Source of the DNA: DASZBR01 sp035943935
GTDB lineage: Bacteria > Pseudomonadota > Gammaproteobacteria > DASZBR01
Length of the DNA stretch: 64,000 nt
Reading direction: 5' to 3'
NCBI GenBank assembly: GCA_035943935.1
Contig: DASZBR010000019.1
Span: 124,001-188,000, forward strand
In this document: positions 1 to 9,391 of the stretch, in pieces
How the letters are laid out: each line of letters begins with the position of its first letter
How positions within the stretch are numbered: the first letter of the stretch is position 1
Made by a program: the position numbers and the translations under genes
Notes under the pieces: model-generated
The model's database searches: none
What the model was told of the DNA's origin: nothing
The model's input: the letters and a program-made list of their open reading frames with translations, nothing else

Positions 1-485
1 CCTGTTTCGCGCTTGTTATCTGTGTTTCCAATGGTTTTTAACTCAGACGCTTTATCGCCATTCGCAAAAGACATTTGGTAAATTTTGCCATCGCGTTTGA
101 CTTGAACCGTTAATTTTTTAGATAAGGCATTGACGACAGAAACACCCACGCCGTGTAAACCACCGGAGAATTGGTAATTTTTGTCTGAGAATTTTCCGCC
201 CGCGTGTAAGCGTGTGAGAATTAATTCCACACCCGAGATTTTTTCTTCCGGATGTTTATCGACCGGCATACCTCGGCCATTGTCGATGACTTCCAGTGAA
301 CCATCTTTATATAATTTTACGATGATTTTGGTAGCGAATCCGGCGAGCGCTTCATCGACGCTGTTGTCTAACACTTCTTGGCCTAAATGATTCGGGCGTG
401 TGGTGTCGGTGTACATTCCGGGGCGTTTACGAACAGGATCCAAGCCACTTAAAACTTCAATGGCAGAAGCGTTATAGCTAGTCAT
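1..485 (-). CDS. parE: DNA topoisomerase IV subunit B (ParE), N-terminal part
   Basis: This is the 5' part (161 codons) of the ATPase subunit of topoisomerase IV, which with ParC decatenates sister chromosomes; the rest lies outside the window. Visible are the start of the GHKL ATPase domain: KRPGMYTDTTRPNHLGQEV, the helix NSVDEALAG, the nucleotide loop VIDNGRGMPVD and the lid GGLHGVGVSVVNALS. The TRPNHLGQEV loop is the ParE version rather than the GyrB one. The start ATG at 485 (MTSYNAS) lies 3 nt after the nudF stop, so the two genes are probably cotranscribed. nudF near parE is also seen in enterobacteria. Confidence 0.95.
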   Translation of the reverse strand, partial: MTSYNASAIEVLSGLDPVRKRPGMYTDTTRPNHLGQEVLDNSVDEALAGFATKIIVKLYKDGSLEVIDNGRGMPVDKHPEEKISGVELILTRLHAGGKFSDKNYQFSGGLHGVGVSVVNALSKKLTVQVKRDGKIYQMSFANGDKASELKTIGNTDNKRET

Positions 486-488
486 AAT

Positions 489-1106
489 TTATTTCCATTG
501 CTGTTTGATTTCTAACTCGTGTAATTGCAACCATTGAACGGCTATTATTGTCGCGGCGTTATTGATTTCACCCGTTTTTAATGCGTTATACACAAAATCT
601 TTGGGGAAGACATGCGCACGAATATCTTCATGTTCATGCGTCAATCCAAAAATTCCACCGGCTTTTGAGGCATCTACGCGACCACAAAACAAACTAAATC
701 TTCCCGTCGAAATTCCCGGGCTTGTCCAATACTCAACCATGGGGATTAAATCCACGACATCACAACCGGCTTCTTCTTGGCATTCTCGTTTGGCAACGTC
801 CACCACCGATTCGTTGGGCTCGATAATACCAGCCACTAATTCTAATATCCACGGGCTTTTTTGCTCGAGAGCGCCCAAGCGAAATTCTTCTATCAGGACA
901 ATCTCATCTCGAATGGGATCGAACAGCAGAACGCCTACGGCAGCACGCGATTGAAATAATTCGCGCGTCACAACTGGACTCCAGCCTCCGGCAAATAATC
1001 TATATTTTAATTGGTATTTTAATAACGTGAGATGACCTTGATAGATGACCTCTTGCTTTACAATCTCGACATCCGTTGAGGACAGTTCGGGGGTATGGGG
1101 TTTCAT
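489..1106 (-). CDS. nudF: ADP-ribose pyrophosphatase, Nudix family
   Basis: The protein should hydrolyse ADP-ribose to AMP and ribose 5-phosphate in the cytosol. The Nudix box is complete at about residues 93-115: G at the start, then E, REC, EE and a final AG (GX5EX7REUXEEXGU pattern, seen in AKRECQEEAGCD). Upstream segments such as VVTRELFQSRAAVGVLLFD and the EFRLGA stretch match the NudF/YffH type. The start at 1106 is preferred because TAAGGA lies 6 nt ahead of it, while an ATG two codons earlier abuts the ribosome site. The gene sits between clpB and parE, 16 nt after the clpB stop. Confidence 0.85.
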   Translation of the reverse strand: MKPHTPELSSTDVEIVKQEVIYQGHLTLLKYQLKYRLFAGGWSPVVTRELFQSRAAVGVLLFDPIRDEIVLIEEFRLGALEQKSPWILELVAGIIEPNESVVDVAKRECQEEAGCDVVDLIPMVEYWTSPGISTGRFSLFCGRVDASKAGGIFGLTHEHEDIRAHVFPKDFVYNALKTGEINNAATIIAVQWLQLHELEIKQQWK

Positions 1107-1122
1107 ATACATCCTTAAAAAA

Positions 1123-3696
1123 TTATTTCAGTGTCAACTTATCTGCTTTAAAATCAACCTTGATGGTATCACCCGCCTGATACTTGCCTTCCAAAATACT
1201 TCTAGATAATGGATTTTCTAATAATTGTTGAATAGTACGTTTTAAGGGCCTAGCACCATATACGGGATCGTAGCCAGCCTCGGCAAGATGATCTAACGCT
1301 TTTTCTGAAACCGTTAATTTCATATCTTTATCTAATAAACGTTTTTGGAGATATTGAATTTGAATATTCGTAATATTTCGAATCTGCGTTTTTTCCAATG
1401 GGTGGAACACAACACATTCATCTAATCTATTAATAAATTCAGGTCTAAAGTGCTGACCGACAATTGTCATGACTGCTTCTTTCATCGCCTGATAATTATT
1501 TTCACTCGCTAAATCTTGAATAACTTGAGATCCCAAATTGGACGTCATGACGATAACCGTATTTCTAAAATCGACGGTTCGACCTTGGCCGTCTGTAAGT
1601 CTTCCATCATCCAATACTTGTAGCAAAATATTAAAAACATCATGATGCGCTTTTTCAATTTCGTCTAATAATATTAAAGAATAGGGTCTACGACGAACGG
1701 CTTCCGTTAAATATCCACCTTCCTCGTAACCCACATATCCGGGAGGCGCACCAATTAATTTCGATACCGAATGTTTTTCCATAAATTCTGACATATCAAT
1801 GCGAACCAAAGATTCTTCTGTATCAAATAAAAAAGATGCGAGAGCTTTACACAATTCTGTTTTACCTACACCCGTCGGTCCTAAAAACATAAACGATCCA
1901 ATAGGTCTATTGGGATCAGATAATCCTGCGCGCGATCGTCTTATTGCATTAGAGACTATATTCACAGCCTCATCCTGACCAATCACGCGAGCGTGTAAAT
2001 AATCTTCCATTTTTAATAATTTTTCGCGTTCGCCCTCTAACATCTTAGAAACAGGTATGTGTGTCCATTTCGACACCACTTCGGCTATTTCTTCATCTGT
2101 TACTCTGTTGCGTAATAAACGCTTTTCTTGTTTTTCCATCTTAACCGCCGCTTGTAATTGCTTTTCTAATTCAGGAATTTTACCGTATTGAATTTCGGAC
2201 ATCTTTGTCAGATCCGTTTTACGTCGAGCTGTCTCTAAATCCATCTTGGCTTGCTCTAATTGTTCTTTAATATGTTGCGTGCCCTGCAGAGAGGCTTTCT
2301 CGGCTTTCCAGATTTCTTCCAGATCAGCATATTCTTTTTCTAATTTTTTAATTTCAGTTTCTAATAATTCAAATCTTTTTTTAGACGCCGGATCCGTTTC
2401 TTTTTTGAGTGCCTCACGTTCTATTTTTAATTGAATTAATCGTCTTTCTAATTTATCCATGGATTCGGGTTTGGAATCTATTTCCATGCGAATGCGACTG
2501 GCTGCTTCGTCTATTAAATCAATCGCTTTGTCGGGCAAATTTCGGTCAGTAATATATCGGTGAGATAACGTCGCTGCTGCAACAATAGCGGGATCCGTAA
2601 TTTCAACACCGTGATGAACTTCATAGCGTTCTTTCAAACCACGTAATATTGCGATAGCCCCTTCGACACTCGGCTCATCGACTAATACTTTTTGGAAGCG
2701 TCTTTCTAACGCCGCGTCTTTTTCGATATATTGCCTAAATTCATTGAGGGTTGTAGCACCAATACAATGTAATTCGCCTCGAGATAACGCTGGTTTTAAC
2801 ATATTGCCTGCATCCATCGAGCCTTCGGCTTTACCTGCACCAACCATGGTATGAATTTCATCAATAAATAAAATAATTTGGCCTTCTTGTTTAGTGATTT
2901 CTTTTATAACGGATTTTAAGCGTTCTTCAAATTCGCCTCTGAATTTCGTACCCGCAATAAGCATACCCATATCTAAAGATAATAATTTTTTATTTTTCAA
3001 ACCGTCAGGAACTTCGTTATTGACAATGCGCTGCGCAAGACCTTCTACGATAGCAGTTTTACCGACACCGGGCTCGCCGATTAATACGGGATTGTTTTTC
3101 GTACGGCGTTGTAAGACTTGAATCACACGACGAATTTCATCATCACGACCAATCACCGGATCTAATTTATGTTTTTTCGCGCGCTCTGTTAAATCGATGG
3201 TGTATTTAGATAAAGCCCCGCGTTGATCTTCTGCACTTTGTTCAGTCACTTTTTCTCCACTGCGCATTTGTTCAATGGCTTGTTCAATCGCCGCTTTATG
3301 TACACCCAGTTTTTTAAACACAGCGCCTAAGACACCACTGTCATCACACGCCGCTAATAAAAACCATTCACTGGAAATGTATTGATCTTTATGTTGCTGC
3401 GCATATTTGTCGGTGAGATTTAATAATCTGTTTAAGTCATTGGAGACATCTACGCGACCGGGTGAATTAGATTCCACTTGGGGGAGTTGTGAAATAGCTG
3501 ACTCTAAATTTTTTTCAAGGTCATTAATAGTAATATTGGCTTTAGTTAATAACGGCTTGGCAGTTCCACCTTCTTGATTTAATAACGCCAACATCACATG
3601 CACGGGTTCGATAAACGGATTATCTTTTCCGACAGCAAGCGACTGCGCGTCACTCAACGCTTCTTGGAATTTAGTGGTTAATTTATCAGCCCGCAT
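1123..3696 (-). CDS. clpB: ATP-dependent disaggregase ClpB
   Basis: A Hsp100 chaperone of 857 residues, the same length as in E. coli, that rescues aggregated proteins with DnaK/DnaJ/GrpE. Order of parts: N-terminal substrate domain (1-145), first AAA+ module with Walker A GEPGVGKT at 207-214 and Walker B LFIDEIHT near 278, the coiled-coil M domain rich in Lys/Glu (about 405-525), and the second AAA+ module with Walker A GPTGVGKT at 606-613 and pore loop GYVGYEEGG. GGAGG lies 7 nt ahead of the ATG. A candidate heat-shock promoter lies in the 55-nt gap upstream. Confidence 0.98.
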   Translation of the reverse strand: MRADKLTTKFQEALSDAQSLAVGKDNPFIEPVHVMLALLNQEGGTAKPLLTKANITINDLEKNLESAISQLPQVESNSPGRVDVSNDLNRLLNLTDKYAQQHKDQYISSEWFLLAACDDSGVLGAVFKKLGVHKAAIEQAIEQMRSGEKVTEQSAEDQRGALSKYTIDLTERAKKHKLDPVIGRDDEIRRVIQVLQRRTKNNPVLIGEPGVGKTAIVEGLAQRIVNNEVPDGLKNKKLLSLDMGMLIAGTKFRGEFEERLKSVIKEITKQEGQIILFIDEIHTMVGAGKAEGSMDAGNMLKPALSRGELHCIGATTLNEFRQYIEKDAALERRFQKVLVDEPSVEGAIAILRGLKERYEVHHGVEITDPAIVAAATLSHRYITDRNLPDKAIDLIDEAASRIRMEIDSKPESMDKLERRLIQLKIEREALKKETDPASKKRFELLETEIKKLEKEYADLEEIWKAEKASLQGTQHIKEQLEQAKMDLETARRKTDLTKMSEIQYGKIPELEKQLQAAVKMEKQEKRLLRNRVTDEEIAEVVSKWTHIPVSKMLEGEREKLLKMEDYLHARVIGQDEAVNIVSNAIRRSRAGLSDPNRPIGSFMFLGPTGVGKTELCKALASFLFDTEESLVRIDMSEFMEKHSVSKLIGAPPGYVGYEEGGYLTEAVRRRPYSLILLDEIEKAHHDVFNILLQVLDDGRLTDGQGRTVDFRNTVIVMTSNLGSQVIQDLASENNYQAMKEAVMTIVGQHFRPEFINRLDECVVFHPLEKTQIRNITNIQIQYLQKRLLDKDMKLTVSEKALDHLAEAGYDPVYGARPLKRTIQQLLENPLSRSILEGKYQAGDTIKVDFKADKLTLK

Positions 3697-3728
3697 ATCT
3701 TATCCTCCGGTTAAACTCAATGAGAATA

Positions 3729-3756
3729 AGATAAGGGCGAATAGAATAAAATCAAG
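3729..3756 (-). promoter_or_regulatory. Candidate sigma-32 heat-shock promoter for clpB
   Basis: On the minus strand CTTGATT (3750-3756) and CCCTTATCT (3729-3737) are separated by 12 nt. They resemble the heat-shock consensus CTTGAAA and CCCCATNT. The -35 part overlaps the TGA stop of the upstream kinase gene (3752-3754). The position fits a separate heat-inducible transcript for clpB. This is a match by eye only. Confidence 0.45.
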
Positions 3757-5275
3757 CAGCTTGTCTAGACTCTAATTTCACGAACGGCGCCAACACTTCA
3801 TGCAACTGTGTAATGGTCACCGGCTTTAAAAGGTACGCATCAATTTGACGTTCTTGAATTTCATCGATGGTTTCTCTGTGCCCACCTGCCGTCAACACAA
3901 TGATGGGAATCGTACTTTTTTCATCTCCACGACTCCGAATTTCACTGATCACATCTAAACCACTGATATCGGGTAATCCGAGATCAACAATCACTGCACC
4001 ATAGGAATTTTTATCAATGGCTTTTAATCCTGCTCTTCCATGGGATGCAATATCTGCGTCTAATCCCATTTCAGCCAACAACATCTTGATCACTTTTTGA
4101 TTAATCAAATGATCTTCGATGACTAATACTTTACGACTCGCTTCCTGCGATTTTACATTCACGGCGTGCTCTCCTTTGCGTCTCCAACGGGTCCATGTTT
4201 CTACTAAAGCTTCTGCAAACAAAATATATTTTTCAACGGGCATCACTGATTGATAACCATTCGCATACGCCTGCTGAGCATCCAGCTCACAATGTTCAGG
4301 TGATAGCGTTAATACTAATAATATGTTTCGAAATAACGGATTCGATTCAAACGCGCGCGCAAAATACGACATGTTTTGCGTCAATTTTCTTCCCACCACA
4401 ATAATAATATGGGGCAATTCGGCATTCGGCGTTTGTTGCAATTTGAAAATAACTTCCTTCAAAGGAAGAATTTCCGAGACTAATCGCGGAAATTGCAATT
4501 GCGTTTCTAAATCGGGTGAAAGCGATTCTTCGCATCTCACTCCCCAAATACGCAATGAAGATAATTCTTTGGTGATACTGTCATCCAATAATCTATTGGT
4601 CACAGGCAATGTAAACGTCACGCGTGTTCCCTTGCCCGAGATGGTATTCACACTGATACGCCCACCCAATGCTTCGACAAAATGTTTGACTAACGCTAAA
4701 CCCAATTCAGTCCAAGAATGCTCTGCGGAATCATCTGAGGTGTCCAATCCCGGTCCGGTATCAACTACAGACACTTCTAGCATCGGATTTTTTGAACCGG
4801 TCCACGAAGAAGCAACAACAATTTCAACTTTGCCTGACGTCGTATATTTAAACGCATTACCTAAGAGGTGATGCATAATTTGGCTGATCCAAATCGGATC
4901 GCCATAGACGATGGGCGACGCTTCATCATGGTAATCAATTCTGTAGCCAATACCCTTCTCTTTTGCGGCTATGACAAAAGGATAAGAGACGCGCTCAAGC
5001 AATTGCGCAAAATCAATCGCCCGAATCGTTGACGTATTATTCTCGCCCTTTTGCATACGGATGAAATCAGAGAACGAATCCAAGGTACGGCCAAATTCCT
5101 CGAACAGGTCGTGGAGATTTTTAAGATGGGGCTTTAATACAACGGGGGAAACATCTTTTTGAGACTGAATCGCTTGTTTTACCAGAGAAGATAGAATTTG
5201 GGTGGTTCCGTTAGCCGCATTGAGAAGCGTTCTGGCATTATGTTCTACGCGCGAATATAACTCGTCACCATCCAT
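3752..5275 (-). CDS. Hybrid sensor histidine kinase with degenerate and intact receiver domains
   Basis: A cytosolic two-component protein of 507 residues with no membrane segment or sensor domain. The first residues hold a HisKA-like helix, EHNARTLL, with the probable phosphorylated His12. The ATPase domain follows, with N-box GNAFKYTTSG at 139-148, G1 box VDTGPGLD near 171 and a GKGTRVTFTLP end. Residues about 230-355 look like a receiver that has lost its phosphorylation site (IIIVVG where an Asp is expected). A second receiver at 381-500 is intact, with ED 387-388, Asp431, Thr462 and Lys484. AAGGAG lies 8 nt ahead of the ATG. It is 42 nt downstream of hldE; its target is unknown. Confidence 0.85.
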   Translation of the reverse strand: MDGDELYSRVEHNARTLLNAANGTTQILSSLVKQAIQSQKDVSPVVLKPHLKNLHDLFEEFGRTLDSFSDFIRMQKGENNTSTIRAIDFAQLLERVSYPFVIAAKEKGIGYRIDYHDEASPIVYGDPIWISQIMHHLLGNAFKYTTSGKVEIVVASSWTGSKNPMLEVSVVDTGPGLDTSDDSAEHSWTELGLALVKHFVEALGGRISVNTISGKGTRVTFTLPVTNRLLDDSITKELSSLRIWGVRCEESLSPDLETQLQFPRLVSEILPLKEVIFKLQQTPNAELPHIIIVVGRKLTQNMSYFARAFESNPLFRNILLVLTLSPEHCELDAQQAYANGYQSVMPVEKYILFAEALVETWTRWRRKGEHAVNVKSQEASRKVLVIEDHLINQKVIKMLLAEMGLDADIASHGRAGLKAIDKNSYGAVIVDLGLPDISGLDVISEIRSRGDEKSTIPIIVLTAGGHRETIDEIQERQIDAYLLKPVTITQLHEVLAPFVKLESRQAA

Positions 5276-5317
5276 AGATACAGCTCCTTAGAAATACACA
5301 CAACAATGGCCTCGATC

Positions 5318-6745
5318 CTACTCCCCCTTCCCCATCTTTTCAATGGTTTTGGTCGTCGAATGCCCTGGAACCAGGCTTATCAGGCGCACTTCACCGCCAT
5401 TCTTTAATACCGCTTTATGGCCAGCTATTTCCGTCACCTTATAGTCCGCACCCTTGACTAAGATATCGGGTAATAGCTTATTAATGAGCCTTTCAGGGGT
5501 CTCTTCACTGAAGGGCACAACCCAATCCACAGACGCCAATCCTAACAACACCCCCATGCGACTTTGGAGAGCATTTAATGGCCTTTTGGGTCCTTTGAGC
5601 TTTTTCACGGAATTATCGTCATTCACAGCAACGATCAGATGATCCCCCAATTTTTTGGCTTCTTCCAAATATTGGACATGCCCCAAATGCAACAGGTCAA
5701 AACATCCATTCGTCATGACAACTTTTTCGCCATGCGCATGAGCATCTCTGATGGCTTGCAAGACTTCATCCTCAGTCATGATTCCACGACGTCGATTATG
5801 TTCGTCTTGTAGTGCACGGCGTAGTTCATGCGGACTCACGGTTGCCGCACCCAATTTCGTCACCACTATTCCCGCGGCGATATTAGAAAGCATCATGGAT
5901 TCTTCAAGTGATGCACCACTGGCGACACTCGCGGCTAATACCCCAATCACCGTATCACCCGCACCCGTAACGTCATACACTTCTTGTTTTTTTGCAGACA
6001 GATGTAAAGGCGATTTATTCGGCTGAATTAATGACATGCCCTCTTCACCACGCGTCACTAATAATGCTTTTAAATTCAATTCGCGAATTAATTTTAACGC
6101 TTTGTCTACAATTTCTTTTTCGCTTTTACATTTTCCGACTACAGCCTCGAATTCTTTTCGATTCGGCGTTAATAATGTCGCGTTTTTATATATGGAATAA
6201 TCCGAACCTTTGGGATCGACAAAAACAGGAATTTTGGCTTTATTGGCGAGGGCAATAAATTTTGGCGCTTCTGCCAAAACACCTTTGCCATAATCAGACA
6301 ACACCACAACAGACGATTTTTTTAAAGCTTTTTCATAGTTTTTTAATAAAATAACGGGTGAGACACCCAAAAATCCTTCCTCAAAATCTAATCTAATCAA
6401 TTGCTGATGCAAACTTAAAATACGAATTTTACTGATCGTCGGAATTTCTTTGACGCGCTGAAAACTCACGCTAATTTTTTTATGTTTTAATTGTGATTCT
6501 AAGCTATCCGCCAAATCATCATCACCACTCATACTTAATAAATTAACGTTAGTGCCTAACGCACGAATATTCAACGCGACGTTTGCAGCACCGCCCGGTA
6601 ATTCATGCATAGATTTCACATGTACAACCGGCACGGGTGCTTCAGGTGAAATACGTGATGTCGCACCATACCAATATTTATCCAGCATGGTATCGCCGAC
6701 GACTAAAACATGGGCTTTTTCGTACTTGGGAAGTTGAAGGGTCAT
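5318..6745 (-). CDS. hldE: Bifunctional heptose 7-phosphate kinase / heptose 1-phosphate adenylyltransferase HldE
   Basis: The enzyme makes ADP-D-glycero-beta-D-manno-heptose for the lipopolysaccharide inner core. The N-terminal PfkB-type kinase (1-315) has ELPGGAANVALN at 48-59 and the anion-hole/base motif GAGDT at 261-265. The C-terminal nucleotidyltransferase has NGCFDLLHLGH at 346-356. The length of 475 matches E. coli HldE. Its ATG overlaps the coaE stop (ATGA), so it is translationally coupled to the end of the TCA operon. The presence of heptose synthesis argues for a conventional heptose-bearing LPS core. Confidence 0.97.
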   Translation of the reverse strand: MTLQLPKYEKAHVLVVGDTMLDKYWYGATSRISPEAPVPVVHVKSMHELPGGAANVALNIRALGTNVNLLSMSGDDDLADSLESQLKHKKISVSFQRVKEIPTISKIRILSLHQQLIRLDFEEGFLGVSPVILLKNYEKALKKSSVVVLSDYGKGVLAEAPKFIALANKAKIPVFVDPKGSDYSIYKNATLLTPNRKEFEAVVGKCKSEKEIVDKALKLIRELNLKALLVTRGEEGMSLIQPNKSPLHLSAKKQEVYDVTGAGDTVIGVLAASVASGASLEESMMLSNIAAGIVVTKLGAATVSPHELRRALQDEHNRRRGIMTEDEVLQAIRDAHAHGEKVVMTNGCFDLLHLGHVQYLEEAKKLGDHLIVAVNDDNSVKKLKGPKRPLNALQSRMGVLLGLASVDWVVPFSEETPERLINKLLPDILVKGADYKVTEIAGHKAVLKNGGEVRLISLVPGHSTTKTIEKMGKGE

Positions 6746-7344
6746 AAGCTCATCCTGTATTTAGCATCCAAGGCAACCACTTGTCTTCTGAGTTTTTCCA
6801 GATCGCCATTATTGGTAATCACATCGGTCGCTTTATTTAATCGCGCTTGCCGATCCGCTTGGGTGTACATAATTTTTCGAATTTCTTGAGAAGAAAAATT
6901 ATCACGTTTTTTAACGCGAGCCATTTGTAAATCTTCAGGCGCATCAACGACAACAATTCTATCAATCAGATCACTATTATATTTCTCACGTGTTTCAATC
7001 AGTAACGGGATGCTGGCAATTATATAAGGCGCTTGATGATTATTTTCCGCGAATGCTCTTACCGCTTGATAGACGAGAGGATGCAACAAACTTTCTACAA
7101 AGACTTTATCACTGGGATTACCAAAGATTTTTTTGCGCAATTGCGCTCTGTCTAATTCGCCTTGCGGATTTAAAATTTTCTCACCAAAATGAGAAGCGAT
7201 TTCAGCCAGCACCGTAGTTCCTGGCTTGACTAAATCGCGTGTAATTTCATCGGCATCAATGACGGGCACACCCAGTGATTTAAAAAAATCAGCAACCGTT
7301 GATTTCCCTGAGCCAATACCGCCCGTCAGTCCGACAATCATCAT
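6742..7344 (-). CDS. coaE: Dephospho-CoA kinase
   Basis: Catalyses the last step of coenzyme A synthesis, ATP-dependent 3'-phosphorylation of dephospho-CoA. The P-loop GLTGGIGSGKST is at residues 5-16, followed by VIDADEITRDL (substrate Asp region) and the lid with KKRDN. The length of 200 is normal. The start overlaps the sucD stop within ATGATG and the stop overlaps the hldE start. In many gammaproteobacteria coaE sits with the pilin peptidase gene; here it is joined to succinyl-CoA synthetase, whose substrate is CoA. Two adjacent ATG codons (7344 and 7341) are both possible starts. Confidence 0.96.
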   Translation of the reverse strand: MMIVGLTGGIGSGKSTVADFFKSLGVPVIDADEITRDLVKPGTTVLAEIASHFGEKILNPQGELDRAQLRKKIFGNPSDKVFVESLLHPLVYQAVRAFAENNHQAPYIIASIPLLIETREKYNSDLIDRIVVVDAPEDLQMARVKKRDNFSSQEIRKIMYTQADRQARLNKATDVITNNGDLEKLRRQVVALDAKYRMSL

Positions 7345-8222
7345 TTCAATTTTTTCAGTGCTTCACCCACACCTTTACCAATATCCGCAGGTGAGTGAAC
7401 GGTAATAATTCCAGCCGCTTCTAATGCAGCAAATTTTTCAGCTGCGGTACCCTTTCCTCCAGAAATAATCGCGCCCGCATGTCCCATGCGCTTACCCTCT
7501 GGCGCCGTTACACCGGCGATGTAACCTACTACTGGTTTTGTGACATACTTTTTAATATAGTCCGCGGCTTCTTCTTCAGCCGTTCCACCAATTTCGCCGA
7601 CCATGACAATAATTTTTGTTTGCGGATCTTTTTCAAATAAGGCGAGCGCATCAATATGACTCGTACCCGGAATAGGATCACCGCCAATGCCGATACACGT
7701 GCTTTGTCCATATCCTAAATCTGTTGTTTGTTTAACCGCTTCATATGTCAGTGTTCCTGATCTAGACACAATTCCCACAAAACCAGGCTTATGAATATGT
7801 CCTGGCATAATGCCAATTTTACATTCGCCCGGTGTAATAATTCCCGGACAATTTGGCCCAATTAATCTGGATTGAGAATTATTTTTTAAATAAATTTTGA
7901 CTTCTAACATATCTAATACAGGTATGCCTTCAGTAATACATACAATTAATTTAATTCCCGCATCTGCTGCTTCGATGATGGAATCTTTTGCATAAGGCGC
8001 AGGAACATAAATTACTGTCGCATCGGCTTTTGTATTTTCGTAGGCTTCGCGAACCGTATTAAATACGGGCAAATTTAAATGTTTTTGTCCGCCCTTTCCT
8101 GGCGTAACACCACCGACCATTTTCGTGCCATACGCAATCGCTTGTTCAGAATGGAACGTACCTTGATTACCTGTAAATCCCTGACAAATCACTTTGGTAT
8201 CTTTATTGACTAGAACGCTCAT
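7341..8222 (-). CDS. sucD: Succinate--CoA ligase alpha subunit
   Basis: Forms with SucC the TCA enzyme that converts succinyl-CoA to succinate with nucleotide triphosphate formation. The CoA-binding Rossmann part is at the N terminus (VICQGFTGNQGTFHSEQA at 11-28, with GGVTPGKGG at 37-45). The phosphorylated histidine is His248 within GHAGAIISGGKGTA. The length of 293 is close to the E. coli protein (289). Its ATG shares one base with the sucC stop (TAATG), implying coupled translation in 1:1 ratio. Confidence 0.98.
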   Translation of the reverse strand: MSVLVNKDTKVICQGFTGNQGTFHSEQAIAYGTKMVGGVTPGKGGQKHLNLPVFNTVREAYENTKADATVIYVPAPYAKDSIIEAADAGIKLIVCITEGIPVLDMLEVKIYLKNNSQSRLIGPNCPGIITPGECKIGIMPGHIHKPGFVGIVSRSGTLTYEAVKQTTDLGYGQSTCIGIGGDPIPGTSHIDALALFEKDPQTKIIVMVGEIGGTAEEEAADYIKKYVTKPVVGYIAGVTAPEGKRMGHAGAIISGGKGTAAEKFAALEAAGIITVHSPADIGKGVGEALKKLK

Positions 8223-9388
8223 TATTTTCCCCTCACTGCATCAACAATTTTCTGGGCCGCATCAGTTAAACTTTCTGCTGGCGTAATATTTAATCCACTC
8301 GAACTTAATTTCTTCGCGCCTAAATCAGCGTTATTACCCTCTAATCTCACAACAACGGGAATACTAATGCCGACTTCTTTTACTGCATCAATAATACCGT
8401 CGGCAATCAAATCACATCGCACAATACCACCAAAGATATTAACCAAAATGCCCTTAACGTTTTTATCGGATAAAATAATTTTGAATGCTTCAGTCACGCG
8501 TTCTTTAGTTGCACCACCACCCACGTCTAAGAAGTTTGCGGGTAATCCACCGTGTAATTTAACCAAATCCATGGTCGCCATTGCGAGACCCGCGCCATTC
8601 ACCATGCAACCAATATTGCCGTCTAATGCAACGTAATTTAATTCCCAATCACGTGCACGATTTTCACGTTCATCTTCTTGTGACGGATCACGCATCGCGC
8701 GTAATTTTGGTTGGCGAAATAATGCATTATCATCAATAACAATTTTTGCATCCAAACACGTTAAATTACCGTCTTTCTTAATTACCAACGGATTGATTTC
8801 CAGAATACTTAAATCATAGGCTGTAAATAATTTACCTAGATTAACCATAATATGTGTAAATTGTTTAATCTGGTCTGTATTTAAGCCTAATGCAAATCCA
8901 AGATCTCTCGCTTGATAAGGTAATACTCCCACCAAAGGATCTACGACAGCTTTCAGAATTTTTTCAGGATGTTCTTCTGCAACTTTTTCGATTTCGACTC
9001 CACCCTCAGTCGACGCCATGATGACGACTCTTTGCGCACCACGATCTAATACAGCACTTAAATATAATTCCTTCGCAATATCACACGGTTCTGCAATTAA
9101 TACTTGATGAACCGGTTGGCCATGCGCATCGGTTTGGAAAGTCACTAATCGCGTACCTAATAAAGCCTTTGCAACAGAAGCCACTTCTTCTTTGCTTTTC
9201 ACTAATTTCACGCCACCGGCTTTTCCGCGACCACCCGCATGAACTTGTGCTTTTACAACCCAAAGATCTCCGCCAAATTTCTCAGCAATGGCAACCGCTT
9301 CTTCTGCATTCCATGCCACTTCGCCTTTCGGTGTAGGGATGCCAAATTCGGCTAATAATTGTTTTGCTTGGTATTCATGCAAATTCAT
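8222..9388 (-). CDS. sucC: Succinate--CoA ligase beta subunit
   Basis: The ATP-grasp subunit that binds the nucleotide and, with SucD, succinate. It opens with the family signature MNLHEYQAKQLLAEFGI, has the grasp loop QVHAGGRGKAGGVK near 47-60 and the C-terminal ligase segment NIFGGIVRCDLIA. The length of 388 equals E. coli SucC. It lies 3 nt after the sucB stop and overlaps sucD by one base, in the order sucA-B-C-D found in gammaproteobacteria. Confidence 0.98.
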   Translation of the reverse strand: MNLHEYQAKQLLAEFGIPTPKGEVAWNAEEAVAIAEKFGGDLWVVKAQVHAGGRGKAGGVKLVKSKEEVASVAKALLGTRLVTFQTDAHGQPVHQVLIAEPCDIAKELYLSAVLDRGAQRVVIMASTEGGVEIEKVAEEHPEKILKAVVDPLVGVLPYQARDLGFALGLNTDQIKQFTHIMVNLGKLFTAYDLSILEINPLVIKKDGNLTCLDAKIVIDDNALFRQPKLRAMRDPSQEDERENRARDWELNYVALDGNIGCMVNGAGLAMATMDLVKLHGGLPANFLDVGGGATKERVTEAFKIILSDKNVKGILVNIFGGIVRCDLIADGIIDAVKEVGISIPVVVRLEGNNADLGAKKLSSSGLNITPAESLTDAAQKIVDAVRGK

Positions 9389-9391
9389 TTC

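Noticed and set aside
562..954. Open frame on the plus strand opposite nudF
   Set aside because: It is the antisense of a well-supported gene and has no family match or ribosome site; the same applies to the other long opposite-strand frames over sucB, sdhA, the kinase and hslU.
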